Below are positions 22,591-34,929 of a DNA stretch of 64,000 bases, piece after piece. Every line of letters starts with the position of its first letter. Within the stretch, counting starts at the first letter, position 1. The DNA is from Panulirus ornatus (taxonomy: Eukaryota; Arthropoda; Malacostraca; Decapoda; Palinuridae), in assembly GCF_036320965.1 (NCBI RefSeq), contig NC_092264.1, forward strand, positions 19,923,883 to 19,987,882, given 5' to 3'. The notes under the pieces were generated by a model. That model was not told where the DNA came from and ran no database searches. It saw only the letters and a list, made by a program, of their open reading frames with translations. A program made the translations under genes and the position numbers.

Positions 22591-24955
22591 TCAAACCCAA
22601 TTTCCCCTATTCATACCCACAACCAAACTAATTGTCTCTTTGCTCAGCTACACCTAATAACTTTGGTTTTATTTACATTTACTTTCAATTTTCTTCTTTC
22701 ACACATCCTCCCAAACTCAGACACCAACTTCTGCAGTTGTTCACTTGAATCTACCACCAGTGCAATGTCATCAACAAACAATGACTGATTCATTTCCTAG
22801 GCCTCCTCATCTCTCCCCAACTGTAAACAGATTAAAGATTTATGATGACATCACACACCCTTGCTGCCATCACACACCCTTGCTGCAAACCCACCACCAC
22901 TTGGAACCACTCACCCTCCTCTCACCCTAATTGCATAAGTGCCTTATTCCCATTGTTTTTGTTTTCATCCCACACCATACATTTGTAACACCTTCCACAT
23001 AGCATCTCTGTCAAACCCATCATAAGCTTTTTCCAGACTCGTTAATGCCACGTAGTGTTCCTTTTGTTTCTCTAAATATTTCTCACACATATTCTGTAAA
23101 GCAGTCACTTTATCCACAGTTATTTTACCACTCTTGAAACAGCAATTTTTTTTCCCAGTCTAATACTTTGTGCATGCTATCACTTTCTCAGTCACCAGTC
23201 TTCCATACAACTTACCAGATACACTCCAGAAACCTATACCTTTGCAGTTCAAACACTCACCTTTACCCTACTTGTCTTTTTACATTGGCACTATCCATGT
23301 ATTCTCCCAGTCCTCTGGCATCTCACCGTGACCCCTACACACACTGAAAATCCTAACAAATTAATAATACAGTCACCACTCTTAAAAAGTTCATCTGCAA
23401 TACCATCAAATCCAGCTGCCTTGCCACATTTAATCTTGCACAAGGCTTTTACCACCTCCTCTTTTCACCAAACCACTTACCGTGACTCACTCACTTTGCA
23501 GACTTCCCCATATCAAATGCCCTGCACCTGGCACCTTATCTTCAAACATATTCATCAACCCTTCAAAGTGCTCACGCCTACTTTTCAACTCACCACTGCT
23601 TGTTACCACTTCCTCACTTGCCCTTTTTGCCTATGTTCCCCTTTGTTCTCTTGTTTTTCTCACACTTTTAACTTCTTTCAAAAGCATCATATTTTCTCTG
23701 AAGTTTGCTGATAATTGCTAACTCCAACTCTCAGTTGACCTCATTTCAGCCCCTGCACCTTCCTCTTGACTTATTGGTGCTTTCTCTTGTAGATCTCTCA
23801 TCACTCACAATCCTTCACTGTAACTACCATCCATATATCTCTCTTTTCTCTATCACTAGCGATTTTACTTTGTCATCAGAGCGTTTCACTTCCCTTTCTC
23901 ACCTGCCCACCTCTAACTTTCTAAATGACATCCACTTCTCTCGTACATGCCAGCACTGCTTCCCTAAGTACCTTATGGCCCTCACCCACTCCCCTAGCTT
24001 TGTTTACTTTCACCTTTTGCCATTCTACATTCAATATTTTCTGTTCTTTCTTCACATAATTCTCTTTCCCAAGCTCACATTCTTTCACCACTCTCTTCTC
24101 ACCCATATCATTTCCTCTTAGGCAAAAATCTGTACAAATCTTCTCCCACACCTCTGCCAGGTAATGATCAGATATTCCACCTGTTCCCCCTCTTAGCACA
24201 TTCACATGCAAAGGTCTCTTTTTTTTGTATACCTTTCAATTAGTATATAATCCAATAATGCTCTTTTACCATTTTCCTTACTCACTCATGTATATTTATG
24301 TATGTTCCTTTTTTTAAGTGGTATAGCCTCAGTTTCCAGTCCTTTTCCAGCACACAACTCCACAAGCCATTCACCACTCATTTATTTTCCTGGATTACCC
24401 CCCTCACACACACATATGCACACACACACACACAATTATACCCTCAACTGCCACATTACATTCACTTTTGCATTTAAATCGTCCATTACTAGTACTCAGT
24501 ATCTTGTATCAAAACTGTTGATGCCCTCATTCAGCTGTTACCAAATCGCTCTCCTCTCTTCATCTATCTTCTTGTGGCCAGGTGCATAAGCACTAATAAT
24601 GACCCATCTCTCATAATCCACTTTCATTTTTACCCAAATCTGTCTGGAGCTCACTTCCTTTAATGCGTTTACACATTCCCACAACTGTTTCAGGAGTAGT
24701 GCTACCCATTCCTTGACTCTTGCTCTATCCCTCTCACTAACCCATGACTTTACCCTACGGTCATTCCCAAACCGTTCTTCCCTCTTGCCCTTAACCTTTG
24801 TTTCTCTCAGAGCTAGAATGTCCAGGATCCTTTCTACAAACATAATACTTCTCTCTCTTTTCTTCTCATTTTGTTTACATCCACACACATTCAGACACTC
24901 CAGCCTGAGACTTTCAAGGAGGATAAGCACTCCCTGCATGGTTCTTTCTTATGCT
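22591..24955 (-). mobile_element. Old, long RTE-like copy
   Basis: A minus-strand relic from the palm region (22600) through fingers, linker and endonuclease to the N-terminus. The N-terminal frame 24538-24939 keeps LECLNVCGCKQNEKKRE and LALRETKVKGKREERFGN. No intact frame remains, and the 3' part is missing. Confidence 0.82.
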
Positions 24956-25079
24956 TCATCTTATAGAAATGAAAATACATATGGTATTTGCATTGTGGGC
25001 ATGAAGTCTTGGGATATGTTGAAACAGTGTTTATAATGTTTTAGGGAAGTGTGATGTCCATAGCATAAACAGGAAAGTG

Positions 25080-26340
25080 TGACTTGTTTTTGTCTAGAAA
25101 GTGTGCTTCTGATGGATGTATATGTCTGAGACTGAGTAGATAGGGTGGTCGTTTTAAGTGCTTGTTAGATCATTTCAGTGTGTATGTGTTTCGTCACTGA
25201 TATATTAATTGGGGTTTGGGGATAAGAGATTAGAAGTTGCTGATGTGTGAGGCAGGTGTAAGTTTTCTATATCTTCTTGGTGGTTGTTGGTTAGTTATGG
25301 GATGGTTTGAGTGGAAGGAGCCTTGTGCTCTTGTATGGAATTGATTGCTGAGCATGATCAGCTGGGACTGTATTTGGGTTATCTTTGTTTCATTATGAAG
25401 GTGTTGAGTGTTTGTGGTTGCTAGGCAGCCAGTGATTGTTCTGAATGGACTGTTTTTTGTGGTTTGAAGCTTTGTTATCTTTGCTTTCGAGAGGAAGGAA
25501 GACCAGACAGGTGAAATCTATTTTACACTGGAGCGGAGGAATTGATGATAGAGGATGCTAAGTGATTTATTTTCTCATAAAAATCTGATTCCAGTTAGTG
25601 TTCTGATAGCATTTAGTTTGTGTTGCTTTTGTAATGATACTGTTGGTGTGGGGAGTGTGTGTTATGTATGTCATGTGTGATGCCTGGAGTGGTTGTTGTT
25701 TTGTTTAAGGTGACTGGAGGATGTGAGCTGAATTATGTGTGTATAGGGTTAGTGATTAAAGACTAATGTGGAGATGCAAACATTCTGTTCTTGATAAGCC
25801 ATTATTTCAATGATGTTATATCATGCTGCATGCTTGTGTGGTTTCAGGGTGTTGTAGTGTGTTTGTGAGGTTGTTTGCATATGAAAGGACCTTCATGTTG
25901 TGTTACGCTAGAGGTATTGGGAAGTCATTTATGAAGAGATTGAAGAGAATTAGAGAAAACTATTCCCAGGGGAATTCCAGTGTAAAGTGTTTTGATTGTG
26001 TAGCCATTGGAAATGACTCTGTTGTGGTGGCAAGCTATGAGATTGGCTAACTACTTTTTGTTATTGTTATGGAGGTTGGTGTGAAGTATCTTTTGGATAA
26101 GGATGTGTTGGGGTCTGTATTATATACTCTGTTGATGTCTCTCACCACAAGCACTGTGCAGGAGAGGGGCTGTAGGTGGTTGAAGTCCTCTGGAACATGT
26201 TATATGAGATCATTGTGTAGCTGGGTGGTTGGGTGGCTGGATCTGAAAGTATGTTGTTTGGGTGTCACTGGGATGTTTTATGTGATTCTGTTGTGGATCA
26301 GTTTTCAGAGAGTTTGGGCTATGATGTGATAATAGTGATG
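25080..26340 (-). mobile_element. Non-LTR retrotransposon fragment of a second clade (jockey/I-like)
   Basis: Read on the minus strand across shifted frames, 25840-26060 gives TGIPLGIV, then LFNLFINDFPIPLA and SYANNLTNT. This matches the GxPQGSVLSP, LFNxxxxDxP and YADD blocks of jockey or I-type reverse transcriptases, with the catalytic YADD decayed to YANN. Further 3', 25390-25500 reads LQTTKNSPFRTITGC, TNTQHLHNETK and QFHTRAQ, the typical C-terminal block of such elements. It is unrelated to the RTE family. Confidence 0.65.
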
Positions 26341-26589
26341 AAGGGGGGTAGGATAAGGGGTGTTGGACAGTTTAGTGTTTTAGGTTTAGGATAATGTTAG
26401 CAAGTTTCTACTTTTTTTTGTAGTCAGGAGTGGTTGAAAATATCTGTAAAGTGCCTGGATTGCAAATTGGCCAAATTTTTTAATTCAAAAGTTCAATATT
26501 TTTTCAGGCTGAAGCAAGAGAGTTCATTTGCTTGTATCAGTGGGAGTGAAGGGTGGGTGGGCAGTTGTTTTGGGAAAAATTTTGTTTTT

Positions 26590-28235
26590 CCATAATTTCC
26601 CTAGGATATTATATGAAAGGGTATTGATTGAAAGGGGTCAAGGCATATACAGAGCATCAGACTGGGAAAGAGCAGTGTGGTTTCAGAAGTGGTAGAGGAT
26701 GTGTAGATCAGGTGTTTGCTTTGAAGAATGTATGTGATGAATATTTAGAAAAACAGATAGAGACGCTCTGTGGAAGGTAGAATGAGTATATGGTGTGTGA
26801 GGTAAGTTGCTAGAAGCAGTGAAAAGTTTATATTGAGGATGTAAGGCATGCATATGAGTAGGAAGAGTAAAGTGATTGGTTCCCAGTGAATGTCGGTTTG
26901 TGGCATGGATGCGTGATATCTCCATGGTTGTTTAATTTGTTTATGGATGGGGTTGTTAGGGAGGTGAATGCAAGAGTTTTGGAGAGAGGGGCAAGTATAC
27001 AGTCTATTGTGGATGAGAGGCCTTGGGAAGTGAATCAGTTGTTCACTGATGATACAGCACTGGTGGCTGATTCGGATGAGAAACTGCAGAAGCTGGTGAC
27101 TGAGTTTGGTAAAGTGTGTGAAAGGAGAAAGCTGAGAGTAAATGTGAATAAAGGCAAGGTCATTAGGTTCAGTAGGGTTGAGAGACAAGCTAATTAGGAA
27201 GTAAGTTTGAATGGAGAAAAACTGGAGGAAGTGAAGTGTTTTAGATATCTGGGAGTGGACTTAGCAGGGGATGGAACCATGGAAGCGGAAGTGAATCACA
27301 GGGTAGGGGAGGGGGTGAAGGTTCTAGGAGCATTGAAGAATATGCGGAAGGCAAGAACATTATCTCGGAGAGCATAAATGGGTGTGTTTGAAGGAATAGT
27401 TGTTCCAACAATGTTATATGGTTGCGAGGCATGGGCTGTAGATAGAGTTGTACAGAGGAGGGTGGATGTGTTGGAAATGAAATCTTTGAGGAGAATATGT
27501 GGTGTGAGGTGGTTTGATCAAGTAAGTAATGAAAGGGTAAGAGAGATGTGTGGGAATAAAAAGAGTATGGTTGAGAGAGCAGAAGAGGGTGTGTTGAAAT
27601 GGTTTGGTCACATGGAGAGAATGAGCAAATATTGACAAAGAGGATATATGTGTCAGAGGTAGAGGGAACGAAGAGAAGCAGGAGACCAAATTGGAGGTGG
27701 AAGGATGGAGTGAAAAAGATTTTGAGTGATTGGGGCCTGAACATACATGAAAGTGAAAGGTGTGCAAGGAATAGAGTGAATTCGAACGATGTGGTATACC
27801 AGGGTCAATGTGCTGTCAGTGGCTTGAACCAGGGCATGTGAATTGTCTGGGGTAAACCACGGAAAGTTTTATGGGGCCTGGATGTGGAAAGGGAGCTGTG
27901 GTTTGGTGCATTACACATGACAACTAGAGACTGAATATTAATGAATGTGGCCTTTTTTGTCTTTTCCTAGTGCTGCCTCATGGTGGTGGTGGGGGGGGGG
28001 GGGGGGGGGGGGGGGGACAGGAATGGATGAAGGTAGCAAGTATGAATATGTACGTGTGTATGTATGTGTATGTCTGTGTATGTATACGTTGAAATGTATA
28101 GGAATGTATATGTGCGTGTGTAGGCGTTTATGTACATACATGTGTATTGTGGGTGTGTTGGGCCATTCTTTTGTGTGTGTCCTTGCACTACCTTGCTAAC
28201 ATGGAAGACAGTGATTAAGTATAATAAAGTAATAG
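26590..28235 (+). mobile_element. Old RTE-like copy (subfamily B), 5'-truncated
   Basis: Starts in the reverse transcriptase fingers (attatatgaaagggtattga), with frames 26886-27197, 27378-27635 and 27599-27841. QLFTDDTALV replaces LLFADDTALV. The full B-type 3' UTR carries a 26-base G run at 27991-28016. It ends in a taataaag-type short tail 65 bases before CLCA exon B. Confidence 0.85.
27991..28016 (+). repeat. G26 homopolymer
   Basis: 26 consecutive G preceded by ggtggtggt. It sits in the RTE 3' UTR, where other copies have a shorter G-rich run. Confidence 0.9.
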
Positions 28236-28300
28236 ATTAAATATTTAAGATTTATAATATAAAAAAGAAAATTGTACTTTGTGTGATTGAACCTCAGCAG

Positions 28301-28517
28301 ACATGTGAACATGGAAGGTATTGATGCAGCAAGTGAACCACAAGAAGCAGGACCTCTATTCTGGACCCCACCAACCCCAGACTCAACTCTGCCACCCCTA
28401 GAATGGGCCCCATCAACCCCAGAATGGATCCCACCAGCACCAGACCTGATGCTTCTGGCTCCTGCTCCCAGTGCCCTGATATTGGCCCTTGACCTCTCTG
28501 ACCAGGCTGTAGCACAG
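28301..28517 (+). CDS. CLCA: CLCA-family exon B: Pro-rich linker and first VWA strand
   Basis: The exon runs from an acceptor (acctcagcag) to the donor CACAG/GTCAGT. It accepts phase 2 (its first base completes an Arg codon begun by exon A) and ends in phase 0. The protein has about 50 residues rich in Pro, Trp and Ala (PPTPDSTLPP, APSTPEWIPP), then SALILALDLSDQAVAQ. The last part aligns with the first VWA strand of CLCAs, the place of the metal-binding DxSxS motif. Here the motif reads D-L-S-D-Q, so Asp and the first Ser remain but the second Ser is Gln. Exon assignment rests on phase fit on both sides plus this motif. Confidence 0.75.
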
Positions 28518-28925
28518 GTCAGTTGACCATATCCCATGATCAGTGTCACAAGTTGAATTAGCTCATCATAACTTAACAATCACCCTTGAGCACAGCAGTG
28601 CAACTCATATATGTAATGGCCTGGTTTCTGACCTGACCCTTAAGGGTTAGGTCAAAGGCTTTGGCTGCACGCTTAAGGGTTGTACTCTCATATTCAAGGG
28701 TCACACATTTGTGCTCAATGGTCATACTATCATGCTTAAGTTGAACTTTCTTTTAGATTCTTCTTGTGAATGTTTGTATGATACATTCATTTCTATGTCA
28801 GGTCCCACTGCTCATGTGGAGCTCCTGTTATATCTGCATAAGCTTATAACTCAAGTAATTTGAAATAACTGGTATGAGAGACAGAGCGAATTGAACCATA
28901 GAACTTTTCCCCCAAATCTCATTAC
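28518..28925 (+). other. Intron between CLCA exons B and C, first part
   Basis: Begins with donor GTCAGT. Several cttaagggt or caagggtca words recur at 28640-28740, a faint degenerate repeat. Nothing else is recognised. Confidence 0.5.
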
Positions 28926-28929
28926 ATCT

Positions 28930-30190
28930 TTATTCCTGCTCAGTCACTGCAGATCTGTTTTCTAGAGACAACCACACCCTTCTTGAAATTAGGTGTCCTG
29001 ATTTGACATTACCTCATGGAGTCTTAAGAGACCTTCACTCCAAGAGCCCAGGCTGGCCCAAGCTGTTGGATTGGGTTGTTTGTCAACCCAGCTGTTGGAA
29101 GCAGCAGCCCTCAGGCCCACATAGCCCTCACAGCCTGGCTGGTTTAGTGCACATTATAGGTACTTGTCCAGTGCATTCTTGAACTTCACCACCGTGATAA
29201 TAGATGGCAATGTGTTGAAAAGTCTTGTCTTGGGCCCTGGATATTTAAGGTGTTTTCTGTTTTTGTACATAAGTTACCATTGGATTTTATAGGTAGTATT
29301 TTACAAAGTCTTCCATGCCCATTGTGCCAGTAGGATGTTATTTCTGAATGTAAGTTCGAAACCATACCTTTAAGGATTTTCAAGGTGGAGATGATGATAT
29401 ACCTCTCACATATGTGCTCTAGGGAGTATAGCCCTAGTGATTTCGCCTGTTCCCTGCATTTTAGTTCATGTATGATATTTATATTGGCTATGAAAGATCC
29501 CTGGACACTCTAAATCTGCAGTTTCACCTGCCTCGTAGGATTATGTTAGAATAGAACAATATTTAAACCCAGCCATCCTTCTGCATGAGACAACTGTTGT
29601 TTTGTTGTGTTCGCTGAAGTTTCGTTCATCAGGCACTATTACACCAAGGTCTTTCACAAGATTCACCTGGTTTATGATAGAGTCTGTGCCTACCCAGTCT
29701 TTTGTTTTTTGTTTTTTTCATTTTCCCCATACCAGAGGAGTTGATATTATCCCATTGAAAAGCATATTGTTCTTGGTCTCCCAGTTAAAGACTTTATTTA
29801 TGGCATTTTGTAGCCTTTTAACATCATCTATTGATGTGATTTTCATACTTATTTTTGTATCATCTATGAAGAATGATATGGAACTGTGGCTCATGTTTAC
29901 ATCAGTATCAGATATAAGAATGAGGAACAGGTGGGGTGCCAGAATCATTCCTTGGGGGGACAGCCTTTTGCTATGGAGGCACTGGAGATGGCATGGTTTG
30001 CAGCCATATGTTGAGATCTGTTTTTTAAAAAGTTGTGTATCCATCTCCCAATTTTTCCAGTTATTCCCTTCTTTCATATTTATGTGCTGTGACACCATGG
30101 TCATATTTGTCAAATGCATTTGCAAAGTCTGTGCAAAGCACATCAGCATTTCCTGTGCTTTCCAGAACTTCAACAATCATATCATAGTAG
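28930..30190 (-). mobile_element. CR1-like non-LTR fragment, reverse transcriptase 3' half
   Basis: On the minus strand, 29718-30176 encodes LFLILISDTD, then SISFFIDDTKISMKI, then DDVKRLQNAINKVFNW and NMLFN. This is the CR1/L2-type palm with FADDTK changed to FIDDTK. Lower down, 29186-29383 and the sequence to 28930 read ILKG, FNTLPSIITVVKFKNALDKY (in a shifted frame) and SNSWVDKQPNPTAW, the usual end of such ORFs. Confidence 0.75.
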
Positions 30191-30439
30191 TCAAGAAAAT
30201 TTAATGAAAAAATATATTTTCGGTTAAATACCACCTTCTAGTGGAATTCTAAAATTGCTGAAAATGGGAAGGGTATGCTGTAATGGATAAACTTTGGTAA
30301 TGAAAGGTTAACTGACATGTTATATTGTAATGAAACAGGATTATGGTTGGTTATTTAAGTGAATGTAGCTTTATTCATTCAGAACTTCCAAATATTAAGG
30401 TTGTCTTGAGGTGGTTTCTGACATCTAAATCTGGGTTGC

Positions 30440-30935
30440 TTGAGCAATTTCTGTGCTGTGATCTCTAATGTTGTGACCTGTGCTGCCATCTCTTTAGTTC
30501 AGACCTCTCATGTTAGTACCTTCTGTGCTGTGTCCTTTTGCATTATGAGATCAAGTGTTGAGATCTCTGTAATGACATCCCAAGTTTTGAACTCCTGCAT
30601 TATGACCATCTAAGTTGTGACCTTTTATGTCTGTATTGTAACCTCACAGGCTTTAATGACCAGCAATGTGACCTGTATTGTAACCTCCTGTGCCTTGGAC
30701 TCCTATTGTATGAGTTATGATATGACCTGTGCTGCAATTTTCTGCATTGTGATCTCACACTTTTACCACCTATGTTGTGTGCTAATGTGCTGTGACTTCT
30801 TATGCTCTGACCACCTTTGCCATGATTTTTTGCACTGTGAACTGTACTGTGACCTTTGTATATACTATGTGACCTGTGCCATGAACTGCATTGTGACCTT
30901 GTACATTGTGACCTGTGTACCTTCTGTGTTCCAAA
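30440..30935 (+). repeat. Degenerate tgtgacctn-type minisatellite
   Basis: About 500 bases in which words such as tgtgctgtgac, tgtgacctgt and cattgtgacc recur every ~15-30 bases with poor register. The 134-residue Cys-rich frame across it is a by-product of the repeat. Confidence 0.6.
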
Positions 30936-31570
30936 TAGACCAGAAGAATGAGCAGGCCAGCTTCTGGGCTATCATTTTTCTCCTTGATTTAGAGCTGCTG
31001 TATAACAATAGTAGTTCTTAGAAACACGAAATATTACACTTACTAACATTCTTTTTTTTTTATATATATCCCTGATCATTATCAATTATACAAAATATAC
31101 TACCACACCTACATATATGCAAGAACAATTTGACGTTTATTGGTGGCCATCTTTGGGCTAGAGGTTTGTCTTTTTATCACCAAGACAAGTAAATTAGTTT
31201 TTTCCGGTAATTTCTCCCCTTTTTCAAGAGAAAAGCACATTTCTAACACCAATGGTTAATTAAGATTAGCTAAATTGTGTTAGCCAAAATCAGTATTACT
31301 ATATCAGATATTATCAATACTGCTATTGAGAAATTTTACACTAGAACATGCTGAGATGTTTAATGAGGTGTTTGATGTAGATGGCCGAGAAAAAAATGTA
31401 AGTGTAAAGAAAAAACTTACCTATATTAGCTACTCTTAAGCACATTTTAGTGTAAGAACAAGAGAGAATCCTCAAGACATTGTTCTCTCTTAAACAAGTA
31501 TTCAAGAGAGCCATTGGAGTGCACATGGTGTAAACCATTACATTTACTGACTGGCCACCTGTTTTTCCAG
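30936..31570 (+). other. Intron sequence before CLCA exon C
   Basis: AT-rich, with a short T run near 31052-31070. No exon or element recognised; it ends with a polypyrimidine tract and acceptor at 31570. Confidence 0.55.
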
Positions 31571-31822
31571 GTCAACATGGACACCCTCAGAGGAGGCATC
31601 TTGCGCTGGTTGTGGAGTCTGGGAGCAGATGTGAGGGTTGGAGTCCTAGCTGCTTACAACAATGCTTCTTACCCCCTAACCATCGGATCCTTGCTACCTG
31701 CCCCCACCACAGCCTCAGAGTTGGAGGATGAGCTTACATTTCTGCCCTCTGGGGATGAGGTGGAGCATGGAGTGTATGGTGGTGAATACTGCCTCGCCTG
31801 TGTCCTGGCAGAAGCTGCCAAG
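31571..31822 (+). CDS. CLCA: CLCA-family exon C: VWA domain core
   Basis: Exactly 84 codons lie between an acceptor (tttttccag) and a donor (CCAAG/GTCAGT), phase 0 at both ends. The protein reads VNMDTLRGGILRWLWSLGAD, then VRVGVLAAYNNASY, a Leu-rich stretch and YGGEYCLACVLAEAAK. This matches CLCA VWA order: a helix, a VGxxxF/Y strand, a helix with spaced Leu, then the region that in vertebrate CLCAs reads G-T-S-I-C-S-G-L. Here that region is G-G-E-Y-C-L-A-C, keeping the Cys but lacking the canonical Thr. Confidence 0.8.
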
Positions 31823-32249
31823 GTCAGTTACATAGGTGATGAGTGGATGCCATTATTGACTTTACTAATGATAGATTATAGAAGCATCTTTTATGAGGAT
31901 TCTGTAACTTGGAGGTTGCACTCAGTCAGGAGCAAGAAGTTCCCCTGTGAGACTATACTCCTTTTCTTCCATTGATGATACAACCTCAGTGAAGGTGACT
32001 TTTCACACATGGTGTAACCATAGAGTCTGGTGACACCAGTTTGATATTTACTAGTGACTAAAACTTGGTGACCTGCTACCATTCCTTGGTTCAGGCACCA
32101 GCAGTAGTTACTAAATATTTCTTATCTTATACTGCAAGTGATGCAGTAATCTGTCTGACTTACTTATTTCAACTTTTTCCTCACCTGAAGAAACCCAGAG
32201 GAACAATTGAAATGTTGGGTTTCATGTCTTAAGTCTCCAAATTTTTGGA
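31823..32249 (+). other. Intron sequence after CLCA exon C
   Basis: Starts at donor GTCAGT. I recognise no feature. Confidence 0.55.
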
Positions 32250-32935
32250 CAAGACAAAATTAGAAGGTAGAATTATAAATGGACAAGACTGAAATTATTC
32301 AAGATTTTAGAGTGACTAGACAAGTGGCAGATGAAATTTATCAAAGACTAATGTAAGGTAATGTATTTTGAAGATAAGAATGCTAAACACAGACATCAAA
32401 TGCAGAACTGCATTTGGAAATTTGCTAAAATAAAAGAATGATTTTGGAATTATTTATGTATACTGAAGTGTCTAGGTGCATGTAAACCAGATTCTAGGTT
32501 TCAGCTAGGGATGTTTGACTACAAAGCACTGGAAACAATTCTGTCCTTCTTAGTCTCTTAAAGAGAAAACAAAACAAAACAAAACTACAAGAAAGATTGG
32601 AAAAACTGGAACATATACAAAGACAGGCAACAGAAGTCTTAGTTATGAGGAGATGCCAAGAAGGTTACATATCTTTACTCTCAAGAAACATAAAGTCTCT
32701 GGTGACATGATACAAGTTTTCAAAGTTTTGAATAAATTAGGCTGTGTAAATCACATAGATCTTTTTGAAATACAAAAAAATACAATAACTGGGAAAATGT
32801 AATAAAAATTAAAGCTGAAAGATGCTACACTGACATGAGAAAAGTGTTTCTCTATATGTGTGGGAATACATTACCATCGGATTTTGCTAATGCAAACTTC
32901 CTTCAAAAACTGGTGAGATGAATTTTTCATCAGTT
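32250..32935 (+). mobile_element. CR1-like non-LTR fragment, C-terminal region
   Basis: On the plus strand, in shifting frames: DKWQMKFIKD near 32320, KLEHIQRQATEVLV near 32600, then a terminal block resembling GNTLPSDFANANFLQKL near 32860-32910. These match the part of CR1/L2 ORF2 downstream of the palm. Opposite in orientation to the CR1-like fragment at 28930. Confidence 0.68.
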
Positions 32936-33249
32936 CAGGTGTCTACTAAATGAACATGAGGGAAAAAATATATAAACATTGATTTCTTTTTCTGATTTCA
33001 GACCCTAGAAATATATGATAGTGCAGCAGAGAGTGGGATATCATAGTAAAATTTCATCATAGGAGTAGCTCATACATTCTCCTCTGTTGAATTCCATACA
33101 GGCTCACTTTACAAATGAATGGTATATTTTTCATTCTTTTTCTTGCTGGCTGTGATTGTCAGAAGAAGTGGAGAGTGAAGAAAAAGCTTTCATGATATTC
33201 TATCCTTACTGCATCCACTTTGAATAGAAACAGATTTTTTTTCATAAAT
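32936..33249 (+). other. Intron sequence, no feature recognised
   Basis: Between the CR1-like and RTE fragments. No exon or repeat signal stands out. Confidence 0.5.
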
Positions 33250-33945
33250 GATCACCATTTCCCACATTTGGGAGACATTGCTAGGAAAAGACAAAGAAAA
33301 GCCACATTCGCTCACATACATTCTTTAGCCGTCAAGTGTATGGCACTGAGACCACAGCTCCTTATGCACAACCAGGCCTCACAGACCTTTTCATGGTTTC
33401 CTTCACATACCCTAGTTCAGTCCATTGACAGTACATCAGGTTCTGCATATCTCTTCATTCTAATTCACCCTATCCTACATGTTCAGACCCCCATCACTGA
33501 GAATCTTTTTCTTTCTGTCCTTCCATCTCCGATTTGGCCTCCCCATTCGCCTTGTTCCCTCCACTTCTGACACATATATCCTCTCTGTCAACCACTCTTC
33601 ACTCATTCACCATTTCAGCACACCTTCAGAACTCAACCAGACTTTTTTATTACCACATCTCTCTCTTACCCTTTTATTACTTGCTCTATCAAACCACGTT
33701 TCACCACTTACTGTTCTCATACATTTCATTTCCAACACATCCACCCTCCTTCACACATCTTCTATAGCCCATGTCTTGCATCTCTGTAACTTTATTGGAA
33801 CTTCTATACCTTCAAACATACCCATTTTTGCCATCCCTGATGATAGTTTCTCATTCCACACATTCTTCTGTGCTCCTAGAACTCATGCCCACTCACCCAC
33901 CTAATGACTCACTCCTGCTTCCATGATTCCATTTGCTGTCTGATT
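33250..33945 (-). mobile_element. Old RTE-like 3' fragment
   Basis: Minus strand. The 3' UTR remnant (gctaggaaaagacaaagaaa at 33280) is followed by the decayed C-terminal region, readable as the reverse of cacatatatcctctctgtca and similar blocks. No frame remains open. Confidence 0.78.
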
Positions 33946-34147
33946 TAAGTTCAAAGCAGATAACCTGGACATAGGCTGATGAGCTTTTCCCATTTACTCC
34001 CATGTTTAGTGTTACCAAGAGGGAATTCTCATCTTTTAATGACATTTTATTCATTTGTAGATTAAACTTAAAACAGTTGATTTATGATGAAGAGTTCTTG
34101 ATAATAGAATAAGTCGCAGTGTATTTAATGATCTGGCATGGTTGCAG

Positions 34148-34453
34148 ATGCTGGAGGTAGGTGGTGCAGAGGCTGGTGCTGGAGTGATGCTGTTGTCTGC
34201 CTGTTCCCCTATGGTCTCCCTAGCCAACCTTGCTCATGCCACACGTGCCAGCTTCTCCATTCACACCTTTGTCTTATGTCCTACCACTGAACCTCTGTTT
34301 GACCAGCTGGCAGGCTCAGGTGGCTCCTGGGTTTTGCTTGGACCTACACTGACTGGAGAGGACCATCTAGCTGGGGAGCAGGAAGTGGCCTTCGTGCTAA
34401 CTGCAGCCACAAGAATTGCTCTTGCCACACCCGGAGATCCCACACTTGTCAGG
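34148..34453 (+). CDS. CLCA: CLCA-family exon D: C-terminal half of VWA domain
   Basis: The exon has 102 codons, phase 0 at both ends, acceptor atggttgcag and donor TCAGG/GTCAGT. GAGVMLLSACSPM occupies the strand that reads V-L-L-T-D-G-E-D in many VWA domains, so the acidic metal ligand is missing. FSIHTFVLCPTTEPLFDQLA matches the CLCA strand and helix that read xIHTVALGxxAxxxLxxLS. The remainder (GSWVLLGPTL, then EVAFVLTAATRIAL) matches the last helix of the domain. The preceding intron holds CR1-like and RTE fragments. Confidence 0.78.
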
Positions 34454-34539
34454 GTCAGTATCTGCTTAGTCTAGACTAACACCAACTGGACATTGATACT
34501 GTGTTTTTGGCTTAAGATTTGGCATACTGTATCATTCCT

Positions 34540-34929
34540 TAAGTCATATTGAACAGCTTATGCTTTGCTTACTTGACAAAGTTGTAGATGGAGTGGATGC
34601 GCAAGGGATTGGGGAAACACTTTTCGTAGAGCAGGGTGTGTGGAGTGAAAATGGTAATGATGAATGCAAGTTATGGGAGGGCATGGAAGGAGGTGTGGTA
34701 TGGATGGGTATGAGTGAAAAATTATCAGGAAAGAGAAAAAGAAGGATGTGCAATTTTGCTATCACCAAGAATATGGGAGGGTGTTATAGAGCATGGGTGA
34801 AATGGATCAAGAAAAGTGTGGGTGAAAGGAAAGATTGGGATTGTGAAGTATGCATGGATACGTGTAAATGTGCATGTGAATATGAAGACTGTTATGAGGT
34901 AAGGAGGAAATGAAGCTTTTCTTGAGAAA
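34540..34929 (+). other. Unassigned segment with a 117-residue open frame
   Basis: The frame 34560-34913 is rich in Lys, Gly and Cys, with no motif I recognise. Base composition is like an RTE sense strand, so a diverged element is likelier than a host exon, but I cannot show it. Confidence 0.35.

Noticed and set aside
25823..26329. Short plus-strand frames considered as host exons
   Set aside because: The opposite strand carries reverse transcriptase motifs of a jockey/I-like element.
30617..31021. 134-residue Cys-rich frame
   Set aside because: Lies in a degenerate minisatellite; no signal peptide or regular Cys pattern that I trust.
34560..34913. 117-residue Lys/Cys-rich frame as a possible host gene
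   Set aside because: No recognisable domain, no splice-phase link to the CLCA exons, and composition like element sense strands.
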